A DNA stretch of 21,823 bases from a virus (IMGVR_UViG_3300035688_000386:1-21823), one strand, 5' to 3'. Positions 1 to 6,411 are shown, numbered from the stretch's first letter. Notes: generated by a model from the letters alone, not told the origin. Translations and numbers: made by a program.

Positions 1-170
1 ATCTCGGAACTCTTCACGACCTCACCGGTCTCGGTGATGATCCCCGACGCGAGCGTGTCATCCTCGCGCTTTGCCAGCTGCTTCTCTTCTGCCGGCTTTC
101 CGTGCGTGATTTGAAACGAATGAGAATGAGAATGTTTCTCTCCGTGCTCACTCTTGGATTTCTTTGACAT
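1..170 (-). CDS. small charged phage protein, 3' end outside window
   Basis: The reading frame opens at ATG 170 behind a good ribosome site (AGAGGAGG, about 5 bases before the start) and stays open to the window edge, so only the N-terminal 56 residues are seen. They are rich in Lys, Glu, His and Ser, with an HSHSHS run at about residues 13-18, and have no membrane segment or recognised domain. The start lies inside the preceding gene (stop at 148-150), a 23-base overlap that suggests translational coupling. It is the last of a group of very small genes downstream of the major capsid gene. I do not recognise the family. A small virion or head-associated protein is possible, from position only. 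Confidence 0.55.
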   Translation of the reverse strand, partial: MSKKSKSEHGEKHSHSHSFQITHGKPAEEKQLAKREDDTLASGIITETGEVVKSSE

Positions 171-303
171 CTTTGGCCTCCTCTGGTTGATCGACCGGTT
201 TGTCTAACGTGGGCCCGGTCGGGATTTGTATAGACGGACCTTTAGGTGTATCGACGATCGATCCACCAAACTTCACATCAGGATCTTGTGGACGATCGTT
301 CAT
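148..303 (-). CDS. small proline-rich phage protein, 51 aa
   Basis: ATG at 303 has a strong ribosome site (GAGGAG with a 3-base spacer), and the frame ends with TGA at 148-150. The product is 51 residues, starts MNDRPQDPDVKF and is rich in Pro, Asp, Gly and Thr with a Glu/Lys-rich tail. It is probably largely disordered. It resembles in style, though not clearly in sequence, the proline-rich small proteins encoded at 5.1-6.4 kb. It overlaps the next gene by 23 bases. No domain is recognised; a small virion-associated protein is a guess from context. Confidence 0.5.
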   Translation of the reverse strand: MNDRPQDPDVKFGGSIVDTPKGPSIQIPTGPTLDKPVDQPEEAKDVKEIQE

Positions 304-396
304 TATCTCCTCGATTAAAGGCGGCGGGGCGGGAGACAGAAACAGCAGCCCGGTTTTTATACCGCAACCGTGGCGGAGAATTGCTGCCAGATCACG

Positions 397-573
397 TCAC
401 CGCGCCCCAGGCCAAAGGCCCACACACACAAACGCCAAAGCCCGAAGGCCGGAGATAGTGTGGGCCGCCAACGAGTCGAGGGCGGTTCCATGGCAAAGCC
501 AGGGTTTGCCCTCGACAACCAAAGCGCCACTCGAATCCACAAAAGTGGGATCGTGCTTGAACGGCAGGGACAT
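397..573 (-). CDS. small phage protein, 58 aa, function unknown
   Basis: ATG at 573 is preceded by GAGGAG with a 4-base spacer, and the frame ends at TGA 397-399. The product is 58 residues. Its N-terminal half (MSLPFKHDPTFVDSSG, then ALVVEGKPW) reads like a real protein; the C-terminal half is hydrophobic and Gly/Ala-rich but without a clear membrane helix. The call rests mainly on the ribosome site and the codon pattern. It lies downstream of the capsid gene in the same direction. No family is recognised. Confidence 0.45.
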   Translation of the reverse strand: MSLPFKHDPTFVDSSGALVVEGKPWLCHGTALDSLAAHTISGLRALAFVCVGLWPGAR

Positions 574-617
574 TGCTCTCCTCGTTGACCGGACGGGGGG
601 ATCGCAGTCGAGGCCAG

Positions 618-757
618 TCAGAGCGGGCGCTCAAAAAACGACCCGTTGGTGTTGATGCCAAACAAGTTGACATCGACGGGTCGCAAGGCCACCCCAGCTT
701 CACACCGAAGCGGGAAAGGACCAAAGTCCTGTGGCCAAACATTGAAAACAAAAGCAT
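618..757 (-). pseudogene. small gene with apparent frameshift after its start
   Basis: A promoter-like element (764-793) and GGAG lie directly before ATG 757, but the frame of that ATG gives an unconvincing protein. The frame one base back is open and reads as a plausible peptide: FNVWPQDFGPFPL, then EAGVALRPVDVNLFG, ending NGSFFERPL with TGA at 618-620. That frame has no ATG, GTG or TTG near its 5' end. The simplest reading is one inserted or missing base within T-rich positions about 743-757, from assembly error or decay. A -1 frameshift is a less likely alternative, since no canonical slippery heptamer is present. The intact product would be about 46 residues, function unknown. Confidence 0.4.
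633..683 (-). terminator. long-loop hairpin followed by U-tract, possible terminator
   Basis: On the minus strand an 8-base stem (CGACCCGT pairing with ACGGGTCG, 676-683 with 639-646) is followed directly by six T (633-638). The 29-base loop can itself fold a 6-pair stem (GATGTC with GGCATC, one G-T pair). It would fit a terminator downstream of the capsid gene. The same bases, however, code for a plausible peptide in one frame, so the pairing may be incidental. Confidence 0.3.
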
Positions 758-763
758 GTCTCC

Positions 764-793
764 TTACTACGACTACGTGGTGGACGCGGTCAA
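764..793 (-). promoter_or_regulatory. promoter-like element, TTGACC-N18-TAGTAA
   Basis: The -35 box TTGACC lies at 788-793 and the -10 box TAGTAA at 764-769, with an 18-base spacer. It belongs to a set of eight similar elements in the window. Here the -10 box is only 6 bases from ATG 757, so a start 6-8 bases downstream would give a leaderless or nearly leaderless message. Confidence 0.45.
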
Positions 794-848
794 GAGAAGG
801 CTAGATCTACCGCGTCCACCCGGGGAGTAGATGACTCCCGATTGTCGG

Positions 849-2282
849 TTATGCGTGCTCTACCACTACGCTTCTCTTATACCTCTCGGCTCCACCGGTC
901 GTGATGTCAGTGCGGGCAGGCCAATCGCCGCAGAACTTCCACGAGACCGACACCTGGTCTTGCAGGCGGTCGAGAGGAGCGCGGATGATCAGTTGCACGC
1001 GGTCGGTGTTGACCTCGATCGCGTTGTTCGTGATCCTGAACTGTCCGGTCCTTCCGGTCACACCTGCCTCGCTGAGGAACGCCCCACCGATCAGGTCGAT
1101 GTAATACTCATGGATGAGACCCTGACCGAGGAAGAGCGGACGATGGATTTCCACGCCCGTTGTCGACAAGCCCGTGCTGTAAAGCTCACCCGGGAACGGA
1201 TCGTTCTCATCGAACGGAACGGCCGGAGGTGTGACGGTCGCAAGATCGACCGTCGCGGGTTGAGGACATTCACTGTTGCGGAAGGCCAACGTGCCGAGGA
1301 ACTGGCCAAGACAGAACTGCTTGTAAAGCACATAGTCCGGCAAGCCAGTGTTCAGCCGTTGAAATTCTGCATCTGCGAAGATCTGCGTCTGAGAGATCGG
1401 GTCCATGTGGCAGTGGAAGCATCCGTCAGGAAACTCGCTGACGTTGTTGTTCCACATCTTTGCCACCGCCTCGCGCCATTGCGCGAGCTTCCACACATCG
1501 CCCGAGCCGACGTCGACAACCGAGTTGCCTCCGCCAGGTCGGACGATCGCAGACCGATCGTCTGCAATCACATACGCGCGGTGGGCCACCGAGGTGGTTC
1601 CGACCGACAACGTGAGCGTGCCTGGTCCAGTCTCGTCTCCAGCGTTATCGGCTGTCGCTCCAGTGACCAACCGAGAAACTTCCGCGCCGTTGTCCCACAG
1701 CTTGATCTTCAGCGGGTTGTTCGCCGACACTGGATCAAATCTGACCGGAGAACCGGTCGACAGATCTGGACGGCGGGCTCGCGTGAACCCGTTGATCGAG
1801 TTGACATACAGAGACGTCCCGCTCTGCGGGGTCGACCCGTCAGAGCTGATCGCGACGGTGCTGCCAGACAGCGCAGCCGCATACAGACGATTTCGTACCA
1901 CCCGGTTCATCGACTGGGCGGCCCCGAGGCCCATCTGATGGGCGGCCCGGAGGAATTGATTGGCGATCGCTACGTAGCTTGTCGGCAAGTCTACGTCATC
2001 GGTGTCCGCGTACTTCTCGATCGTCATCGACCACTGCTCATATGGCTGCTTTGACGGAACTGGATCCGTGCCGGCCGATAGCGGCTTTTGTTTTGACTTG
2101 CGCAGACCGACGCCGGTGAAGATCATGCTATCACCGACGTTGCCGGGGAAGAGCACTGGTGTGGCCTCACCGCGGAAGAGCATGCGCGGGAAGAGCGCAT
2201 CGTGGAACGCGCGCTCAAGCGCGCCTTCTTGGACGAGGGGGCGAATTTCGGGAGATTGAGTTATCAAAGAAAAGTCCACCAA
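849..2282 (-). CDS. major capsid protein
   Basis: The 477-residue product has the layout of a tailed-phage coat protein that forms the procapsid lattice. The N-terminal segment (LVQEGALERAFHDALFPR, about 16-33) is followed by a central mostly-strand region with RNRLYAAALSGST at 130-142 and a strand-rich C-terminus ending YKRSVVVEHA. It lies two genes after a scaffold-like gene, the usual order. The best start is TTG 2282: GGAG sits 7 bases upstream, inside the last codons of the preceding HNH-like gene. GTG 2279 is the alternative. The N-terminus looks intact, so an internal ATG is unlikely. The assignment rests on position, length and sequence style; no family-specific signature was checked. 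Confidence 0.75.
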   Translation of the reverse strand: MVDFSLITQSPEIRPLVQEGALERAFHDALFPRMLFRGEATPVLFPGNVGDSMIFTGVGLRKSKQKPLSAGTDPVPSKQPYEQWSMTIEKYADTDDVDLPTSYVAIANQFLRAAHQMGLGAAQSMNRVVRNRLYAAALSGSTVAISSDGSTPQSGTSLYVNSINGFTRARRPDLSTGSPVRFDPVSANNPLKIKLWDNGAEVSRLVTGATADNAGDETGPGTLTLSVGTTSVAHRAYVIADDRSAIVRPGGGNSVVDVGSGDVWKLAQWREAVAKMWNNNVSEFPDGCFHCHMDPISQTQIFADAEFQRLNTGLPDYVLYKQFCLGQFLGTLAFRNSECPQPATVDLATVTPPAVPFDENDPFPGELYSTGLSTTGVEIHRPLFLGQGLIHEYYIDLIGGAFLSEAGVTGRTGQFRITNNAIEVNTDRVQLIIRAPLDRLQDQVSVSWKFCGDWPARTDITTGGAERYKRSVVVEHA

Positions 2283-2283
2283 A

Positions 2284-2598
2284 TTAGTTCTCCATGGGCT
2301 GTTTGTTTGTTATCTTGGCTTTCATCAAAACTTCCGACAAAGATACCCCAACAGAGTCAGCCCATTCGTTGGGATCCTTATCGTGTTTTTTAAAGTTACA
2401 CTTCTGACACGCGGGGACGATGTTTCCGATCGTGTGTGCGCTAGCACCATACTTCACCAGCGGATACACATTCTGGCAGCACTCCGCACACCACGAATAC
2501 GCTCCATCTTTTCCATCCCCCCACCTGCGGACATAGAATGACGCTAGCGGCTTGGTCTTTCCGCACTGCGTACATTTTTTATGTCTTTGTCGCGTCAT
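2284..2598 (-). CDS. HNH endonuclease-like protein, first catalytic His missing
   Basis: This 104-residue protein begins with a zinc-binding segment (C9, C12, C37, C40) and continues with the second half of an HNH module, HTIGNIVPACQKCN at 55-68. In related phage HNH proteins the module starts with a DH or HH pair before IPLSKGG. Here that place reads NVYPLVKYG and the histidine is absent, as if the block between the zinc fingers and the NIVPAC segment had been deleted. It sits between scaffold and major capsid genes, a typical insertion place for HNH genes. ATG 2598 has GGAGAGG about 9 bases upstream. Its last codons carry the ribosome site of the capsid gene. Nuclease activity is doubtful. 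Confidence 0.7.
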   Translation of the reverse strand: MTRQRHKKCTQCGKTKPLASFYVRRWGDGKDGAYSWCAECCQNVYPLVKYGASAHTIGNIVPACQKCNFKKHDKDPNEWADSVGVSLSEVLMKAKITNKQPMEN

Positions 2599-2700
2599 CC
2601 GGGCGAGCCTCTCCGTCGCGTGTTTAATAAACCCACTTTGACTTTTTACTGCGACAGTCGCAGGTCAAACGCGAAAAGGATCGCCGGAAGACCGCGCCAA

Positions 2701-3579
2701 CTAGATGCCCGGGTGTTGAAGCCCGCGTACAGCCAGATAGCGGTTGTATTCTTCCGTCGTCATTTTTCTCACGTCGACCTTTCCAGCCCCAGCGCCCGTG
2801 ATCGTCGCGGCCGCCGTAGACGGAGGAGTCGGTGCTCCACCTACTCCTGTCCCGGTTGTCAGCGGCAGTGTGACCTCATTGAACACGTGTGGGGCTGTCT
2901 GCTTGAGTCCTCGGAAATACTCCGTCTCGTCAAACTTTTTTAGCAGCTCGGGGTCCATACCCCTCACGTGATGCGCCAATAGATGGAGTGCGTAGTCGAT
3001 GTCCCGCACGCCCACCTGGGCGGCCTGCGTTCTCAACACGATCTCGGCCTCAAGCGCGGCGGCCTTCCGTTCGGCATCTTTTCGGCCGTCGGATTCACTT
3101 CGAGCGCGCTGTCGCAGTTGGTCGAGCTCGCGCTGGAGTCGCGCGGACTCACGAACCTGCCGGTCATTGGCGTGCCGGTCTGGCTTGCCGTTGACCTTCG
3201 GGATCGCGTCTGGTTTCGTCTGGGGATCCGTGTGCAATGTTGTCGGCTTTCCCGCCGACTTGATCGCCGCCTGCATTTCCTCGACCGACGCATAGCCGGC
3301 CTGCTTGGCAAACTCCGCTAGGGCTTCTGCACGACCCTTTGATCGTGCTTGCTCTTTGAGTTTTCCAAACTGATCGGTCGTCAAATAATGGACTTTCTTT
3401 CCATCTTTGACGGTCGTCGGTTCTACAGGAGACGCCGTCGTCGAGACCGGCGTGGTATCCCCGGGGGTCGTCACCTGTGGCGTCGGATGTGCCGGTGCCG
3501 TAGTCGCTGGAACGGGTGTGCCCGCGGCCGGTGCTGTTGCTGGTTCTGTCGCTACTGTTGTTCCTGTCGTGCTCGCCAT
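2701..3579 (-). CDS. putative head scaffolding protein
   Basis: The 292-residue product has the usual scaffold layout. An Ala/Pro/Thr-rich disordered N-terminus (1-58) leads to a mixed helical region, a strongly charged coiled-coil-like stretch rich in Arg, Glu, Gln and Ala (about 139-190), and a Gly/Ala/Pro-rich linker before a short C-terminal segment MTTEEYNRYLAVRGLQ. Scaffolds act inside the procapsid and their C-terminus commonly contacts coat protein. The gene precedes the capsid gene, as expected. ATG 3579 follows GAGG with a 5-base spacer. A promoter-like element lies 160 bases upstream with an unusually structured leader. A minor head protein is the alternative. Confidence 0.65.
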   Translation of the reverse strand: MASTTGTTVATEPATAPAAGTPVPATTAPAHPTPQVTTPGDTTPVSTTASPVEPTTVKDGKKVHYLTTDQFGKLKEQARSKGRAEALAEFAKQAGYASVEEMQAAIKSAGKPTTLHTDPQTKPDAIPKVNGKPDRHANDRQVRESARLQRELDQLRQRARSESDGRKDAERKAAALEAEIVLRTQAAQVGVRDIDYALHLLAHHVRGMDPELLKKFDETEYFRGLKQTAPHVFNEVTLPLTTGTGVGGAPTPPSTAAATITGAGAGKVDVRKMTTEEYNRYLAVRGLQHPGI

Positions 3580-3785
3580 CGCGTCCTCGAGATCCTTGCT
3601 ACGATTGCGTCGTGGGTCTCCAGCATTTAACCGCTGCTGTCACGTATGACAACGTCGATCTTTGCCAGGCTCCGTCTGCGCTCGCAGCGAGCTGAAATTC
3701 GCGATCTCGGTTTCCTGAGATCGCTACAGTTATACGGTACGCTACTACGGCAGGGAGGATAGAAAAGTCAACCAACCTATGTCGA
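3580..3785 (-). other. 206-base leader of the scaffold-capsid operon with several palindromes
   Basis: No gene is seen here. Reading toward the scaffold gene, a promoter-like element is followed by three perfect inverted repeats. These are GCGATCTC/GAGATCGC with an 8-base loop (3701-3724), GCTCGC/GCGAGC around one base (3680-3692), and TGTCA/TGACA around four bases (3638-3651). None is followed by a T-run, so they do not look like terminators. They may be operators, an RNA leader structure or a processing site. Confidence 0.5.
3742..3771 (-). promoter_or_regulatory. promoter-like element, TTGACT-N18-TAGTAG
   Basis: The -35 TTGACT is at 3766-3771 and the -10 TAGTAG at 3742-3747, spacer 18 bases. 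It would drive scaffold, HNH-like and major capsid genes. Unlike the other elements, it leaves a long leader of roughly 155 bases. Confidence 0.6.
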
Positions 3786-4193
3786 TCAGGAGATTGGGGC
3801 GAACACGTCTGTCATATCGACGTCGGATCGCGGAATGTACTCAAGGACGAACCCCGAGACAGTCCCCTCGAACGTGATGGTCTTCCCATCGTCGCTGAGT
3901 CTCGCTACGGTCGCGGACAGTGTTGCAGCAGCGTCACCGATCATCCGGACACCGAATGCGGCTGTGTCTTTCACGGTGACGCGCAGGGCGATGATCGCCA
4001 AGATCGGAGGATTGTGACCGTGCTCATGGTCTGTGATGTCGTGTGCGGCCGCGAGCGTCATACCCGTCTTGGTTATTTTCAGGGGGGTCAGGAGCGTCCC
4101 GAGCTTCACCTTACGCAGGGCATCGGCCAGTGTCTCCGGGTTGGCTTTGTCGAGAACAACTTGGAGGGTCTGAACTTCGTTTGTTGTCGTCAT
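3786..4193 (-). CDS. putative structural protein, paralog of the preceding gene
   Basis: The 135-residue product is clearly similar over its full length to the protein at 4253-4657. Shared blocks include LDKANPETLADALR, VKLGT, TPLK, LSDDG and EYIPRSDVD near the C-terminus; by eye roughly half the positions match. The predicted content is an N-terminal helix and then mostly strands. The gene lies just before the scaffold gene, consistent with a head decoration, cement or minor virion protein, but the fold is not recognised. ATG 4193 has AGGATCG about 5 bases upstream. The 59-base gap before it holds a small hairpin (GCGCC/GGCGC, 4208-4221) and a TAGAAT box without a convincing -35. Confidence 0.65.
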   Translation of the reverse strand: MTTTNEVQTLQVVLDKANPETLADALRKVKLGTLLTPLKITKTGMTLAAAHDITDHEHGHNPPILAIIALRVTVKDTAAFGVRMIGDAAATLSATVARLSDDGKTITFEGTVSGFVLEYIPRSDVDMTDVFAPIS

Positions 4194-4252
4194 CGTCGAT
4201 CCTATGTGCGCCGTCTGGCGCTCTCAGGCGTTAAAATTTATTCTACTCGAAC

Positions 4253-4657
4253 TCAATCCCGCTTGAACGCCGACGTGATGTCGACGTCAGAGCGCGGGAT
4301 ATACTCGATCACGAAATCTTCGACATGGGCTTCAAATGTCAGGGTCGTCCCATCGTCAGACAGAGCCACCACCGTCGCACTCGGTGTCGCCCCAACATCG
4401 CCGACCATCCTTGCTCCAGCGGCGGCCGCACCAGCCGTGACGTTCAGGGCGATGATCATGAGAACTGGCGGCATGTTGTCGTGCTCGGCGTCCGTCAGAT
4501 CATGAACTTCTGCGCCCGTGAGGCTGGCAAAAGTTTTCTTAAGGGGTGTCAAGATCGTCCCGAGTTTAACCCGTCTCAGTGCATCCGCCAGCGTCTCCGG
4601 ATTCGCCTTGTCGAGAATTGCGGCGATGCTTTCAAATACGGTCGTGGTGCTCATCAT
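4253..4657 (-). CDS. putative structural protein, first of a tandem paralog pair
   Basis: This 134-residue protein starts at ATG 4657 with AAGGAG and a 3-base spacer; the second ATG would also be in frame. It shares with its neighbour (3786-4193) the N-terminal helix LDKANPETLADALRR, the VKLGTILTPLK block, a central Ala/Gly-rich strand region and the C-terminal EYIPRSDVD motif. The pair probably arose by duplication. It is the first gene after a promoter-like element whose -35 box overlaps the stop of the preceding gene. A virion (head) protein is likely from position among head genes; the exact role is unknown. Confidence 0.65.
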   Translation of the reverse strand: MMSTTTVFESIAAILDKANPETLADALRRVKLGTILTPLKKTFASLTGAEVHDLTDAEHDNMPPVLMIIALNVTAGAAAAGARMVGDVGATPSATVVALSDDGTTLTFEAHVEDFVIEYIPRSDVDITSAFKRD

Positions 4658-4672
4658 TTTCTCCTTGTCGGT

Positions 4673-4701
4673 CTACTACGAAACCTCACGCCCAACGTCA
4701 A
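4673..4701 (-). promoter_or_regulatory. promoter-like element, TTGACG-N17-TAGTAG
   Basis: The -35 TTGACG is at 4696-4701 and the -10 TAGTAG at 4673-4678. The TGA stop of the upstream gene (4698-4700) is part of the -35 box. Only 15 bases separate the -10 from ATG 4657, so the leader would be about 8-10 bases and consist of little more than the ribosome site. Confidence 0.65.
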
Positions 4702-5078
4702 GCTTTCTCGCCGAGGAATACCCGGACAGTCGTCAACAGCGCGGGCGTACGTGTCAGAGAGATCGCGGTTATCGGGTCTCCCTCGCTGATGAGAATCAAT
4801 ACCTTGTCGACCGGGACGATCTGGGCGATCCCCGCGACACTCGTCAGCTTGGCCAACACTTTCCCCTCGATCGCTTTGAGAATAACAATGTGTGCGCTGG
4901 TGATCCCACCCATCGGGACGGCCGCCAGTGCGTCGGTTGTCAACTTGACGTCGAAGACCGACCGCTTGTCGAGCGTCATCTGCTCGTCGATCGGTGCGGG
5001 TGTGCTCGGGTCGAGTGAGGTATCGCCAGATAGAGGGTCGGCCAGATAACTACCAGCTAATGAAAATTGGTATGACAC
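4698..5078 (-). CDS. putative virion-associated beta-rich protein
   Basis: The 126-residue product is mostly short hydrophobic strands. The second half has a recognisable layout: a strand pair (AHIVILKAIEGKVLAKLTSVAG), the turn QIVPVDKVLILIS, a short ITAISLTRTP segment and the ending VRVFLGEKA. Small proteins of this style, ending in a hydrophobic strand and FLGE, occur beside head genes in other tailed phages; I place it there by memory of style, not by search. No signal peptide or membrane segment is visible. It follows the small proline-rich gene ending at 5085 with a 6-base gap. A neck, decoration or minor head protein is the best guess. Confidence 0.6.
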   Translation of the reverse strand: MSYQFSLAGSYLADPLSGDTSLDPSTPAPIDEQMTLDKRSVFDVKLTTDALAAVPMGGITSAHIVILKAIEGKVLAKLTSVAGIAQIVPVDKVLILISEGDPITAISLTRTPALLTTVRVFLGEKA

Positions 5079-5084
5079 GACCGC

Positions 5085-5282
5085 CTACTTGCCGGGAGTG
5101 TTCAACACCATTGGTTGCGGATCTTTGCCTTTCGGCAAATTTGCTTGCGGGAGTCGCTGTTCAACCGGAACTCCCTCGGTCGCATCTTTGTATGTCCCGT
5201 GGTCTTTGTCATACTGTGTGACCACGTCCTTGGTCGGCTTATCCGCGCCAACTCCTGCAAACTTTTCGCTGTTCGTCTCCAT
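5085..5282 (-). CDS. small charged protein with C-terminal PMVLN motif
   Basis: The product has 65 residues, is hydrophilic, and ends PQPMVLNTPGK. Three ATG codons stand in a row at 5288-5280 directly after AGGAG. Only the third (5282) has a normal 6-base spacer, so I start there. Its N-terminal half (NSEKF, KPTKDVVTQYDKDHGTYKD) resembles the next small protein upstream (5319-5486: NSKDF, KPDQITTKTYDDKYGKF), which makes the two paralogs. A short hairpin (GACCC/GGGTC, 5303-5316) lies between them. Function unknown; a small virion-associated protein is possible. Confidence 0.6.
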   Translation of the reverse strand: METNSEKFAGVGADKPTKDVVTQYDKDHGTYKDATEGVPVEQRLPQANLPKGKDPQPMVLNTPGK

Positions 5283-5318
5283 CATCATCTCCTGTATTCG
5301 CAGACCCGCGTGGGTCAG

Positions 5319-5486
5319 CTACTTCAATTGAACCGGTTGAGGAGAGGCCGGCAACACCTTGGGCGTCGGCGAGCTCGGCGGCAACGCGGTATCCTCTTGG
5401 AACTTTCCGTACTTGTCGTCGTACGTCTTGGTTGTGATCTGGTCGGGCTTACTTCCGAAGTCTTTGCTGTTCGGGTTCTCACACAT
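5319..5486 (-). CDS. small charged protein, 55 aa, paralog of neighbour
   Basis: ATG 5486 follows GAGG with a 6-base spacer, and the frame ends with TAG at 5319-5321. The 55-residue product has a charged N-terminal half resembling the protein at 5085-5282 (shared pattern NS-K/E-F, then KP and a Y-D-K-G motif). The tail is proline-rich and ends QPVQLK, comparable to the VLN/VLD endings of nearby small proteins. It is first behind a promoter-like element. No domain is recognised. Confidence 0.6.
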   Translation of the reverse strand: MCENPNSKDFGSKPDQITTKTYDDKYGKFQEDTALPPSSPTPKVLPASPQPVQLK

Positions 5487-5506
5487 GAATCACCTCGTGA
5501 TTGTCT

Positions 5507-5536
5507 CTACTACGACACCAAGAACACCGTGGTCAA
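5507..5536 (-). promoter_or_regulatory. promoter-like element, TTGACC-N18-TAGTAG
   Basis: The -35 TTGACC is at 5531-5536, just past the stop of the gene ending at 5538, and the -10 TAGTAG is at 5507-5512. The -10 lies 20 bases before ATG 5486, giving a leader of about 14 bases that starts near the ribosome site. Confidence 0.6.
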
Positions 5537-5537
5537 G

Positions 5538-5771
5538 CTACTTGTCGAGCACCATCGGGTTCGGCACGTCGATCGACTTCGGACCAACAGAGGTCACGCC
5601 CGGATCTGGGTCCTCATACGTTCCCGCCGGCATACTCGGGCCGACCGGGTGGCCTCCCTGCGGATTATAGTTTGCCTCATCGTCCGCGAAGTGTTGGGGG
5701 TCGGTCCCCTTCTCGATCGAGAGTTTCCTGAGAGTGCGATGAGGGACATCTGGTCCTTTGTGCGGTGCCAT
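5538..5771 (-). CDS. small proline-rich protein with C-terminal PMVLDK
   Basis: The product has 77 residues and is rich in Pro, Asp, Gly and His, with no predicted membrane or globular domain, so it is probably disordered. It ends VPNPMVLDK, matching the PMVLN ending at 5085 and the PFVLN ending at 6202. ATG 5771 has GGAG about 6 bases upstream. It lies 9 bases after the stop of the GGRY-motif gene (5781) and is probably co-transcribed with it. Function unknown; the shared C-terminal tag suggests a shared binding partner. Confidence 0.6.
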   Translation of the reverse strand: MAPHKGPDVPHRTLRKLSIEKGTDPQHFADDEANYNPQGGHPVGPSMPAGTYEDPDPGVTSVGPKSIDVPNPMVLDK

Positions 5772-5780
5772 GATCTTCTC

Positions 5781-6200
5781 CTACTTTCTTCGTGGTTCGT
5801 TAAGGTGGGCGGACAATGGCAGACCACCGACGAATCTTTGATTTTTAAGATGACCGACTACGACGGGTCCCGGGTTGCTCCGCTCATAGATCTTCATTCC
5901 CGTCGATGAAACGTGATAGCGACCTCCGCGTGGTCCGGTCTCGACGGCGGCACGTTCTCGCTCTAGTTTTGTGACTGCGAGCTGATGCGGAGCCATAAAA
6001 TCGGCACGACGTGTCAATGACATCTTGTGCTCGTCGGCCATGGACAGGGCGGCACGGTGTTGTTTTAACTTCTGATCTATCTCTTCGAGCTTTTTTGTCT
6101 GGGCCCTGAAATTTGGTTTGTCTCTTCCATAGTAGGTTTCCAACCTGGACTGAAATTCTCTTTCGGCAGACAGATCGCGTTCTCGTCTAGAATTTTTCAA
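5781..6200 (-). CDS. coiled-coil protein with GPRGGRY-type C-terminal motif
   Basis: I start this at TTG 6200, behind AAGG with a 6-base spacer, because the longer frame upstream runs through the preceding gene in another frame and reads as non-protein. The 139-residue product has a charged helical region (about 10-95, rich in Arg, Glu, Lys, Gln) and then TGPRGGRYHVSSTGMKIY. Similar GGRYY-S-TG-K-Y segments end some phage minor head (MuF-type) proteins, as I remember them, so this may be a head-associated companion of the MuF-like gene at 7279. The start overlaps the SD region of the gene before it by a few bases. Exact function unknown. Confidence 0.55.
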   Translation of the reverse strand: MKNSRRERDLSAEREFQSRLETYYGRDKPNFRAQTKKLEEIDQKLKQHRAALSMADEHKMSLTRRADFMAPHQLAVTKLERERAAVETGPRGGRYHVSSTGMKIYERSNPGPVVVGHLKNQRFVGGLPLSAHLNEPRRK

Positions 6201-6201
6201 G

Positions 6202-6411
6202 CTACACCTTCGGGTTGAGCACGAACGGGGTCTCACCAGCATCTGTGGACTTCGGCTCTGGTAGACCGATCGTCCCGAGGTCGCCCTTGCCCACGCGCTC
6301 TGGATGTTCGGGTGGGAGCGCGAAGTTCTTTGCGCTTCCAGGATAATCACTTTCGATCAACTTGACTCCCGGTCGCACAAGTGTGGGCTCGTCGGTCAGT
6401 GGGTTTTTCAT
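6202..6411 (-). CDS. small proline-rich protein with C-terminal PFVLN motif
   Basis: The product has 69 residues, rich in Pro, Gly, Glu and Lys, and ends ETPFVLNPKV. As in the gene at 5085, three ATG codons (6417-6409) directly follow GGAG; only the third (6411) has a normal spacer, so I start there. Related C-terminal endings occur at 5085 and 5538. It is first behind a promoter-like element, and its stop is 2 bases before the TTG start of the next gene, consistent with coupling. No known domain. Confidence 0.6.
   Translation of the reverse strand: MKNPLTDEPTLVRPGVKLIESDYPGSAKNFALPPEHPERVGKGDLGTIGLPEPKSTDAGETPFVLNPKV

Noticed and set aside
831-2054. 407-codon open frame on the plus strand
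   Set aside because: It is antisense to the major capsid gene, has no ribosome site or domain, and the minus-strand frame is clearly the coding one.
2650-2662. Small palindrome TGCGACAGTCGCA as a terminator
   Set aside because: It has only a 5-pair stem around three bases and no T-run on either strand, so it does not look like a terminator.
4208-4245. Promoter upstream of the gene at 3786 (TAGAAT box)
   Set aside because: The TAGAAT box has no acceptable -35 at 16-19 bases. The gene is probably read from the promoter at 4673.
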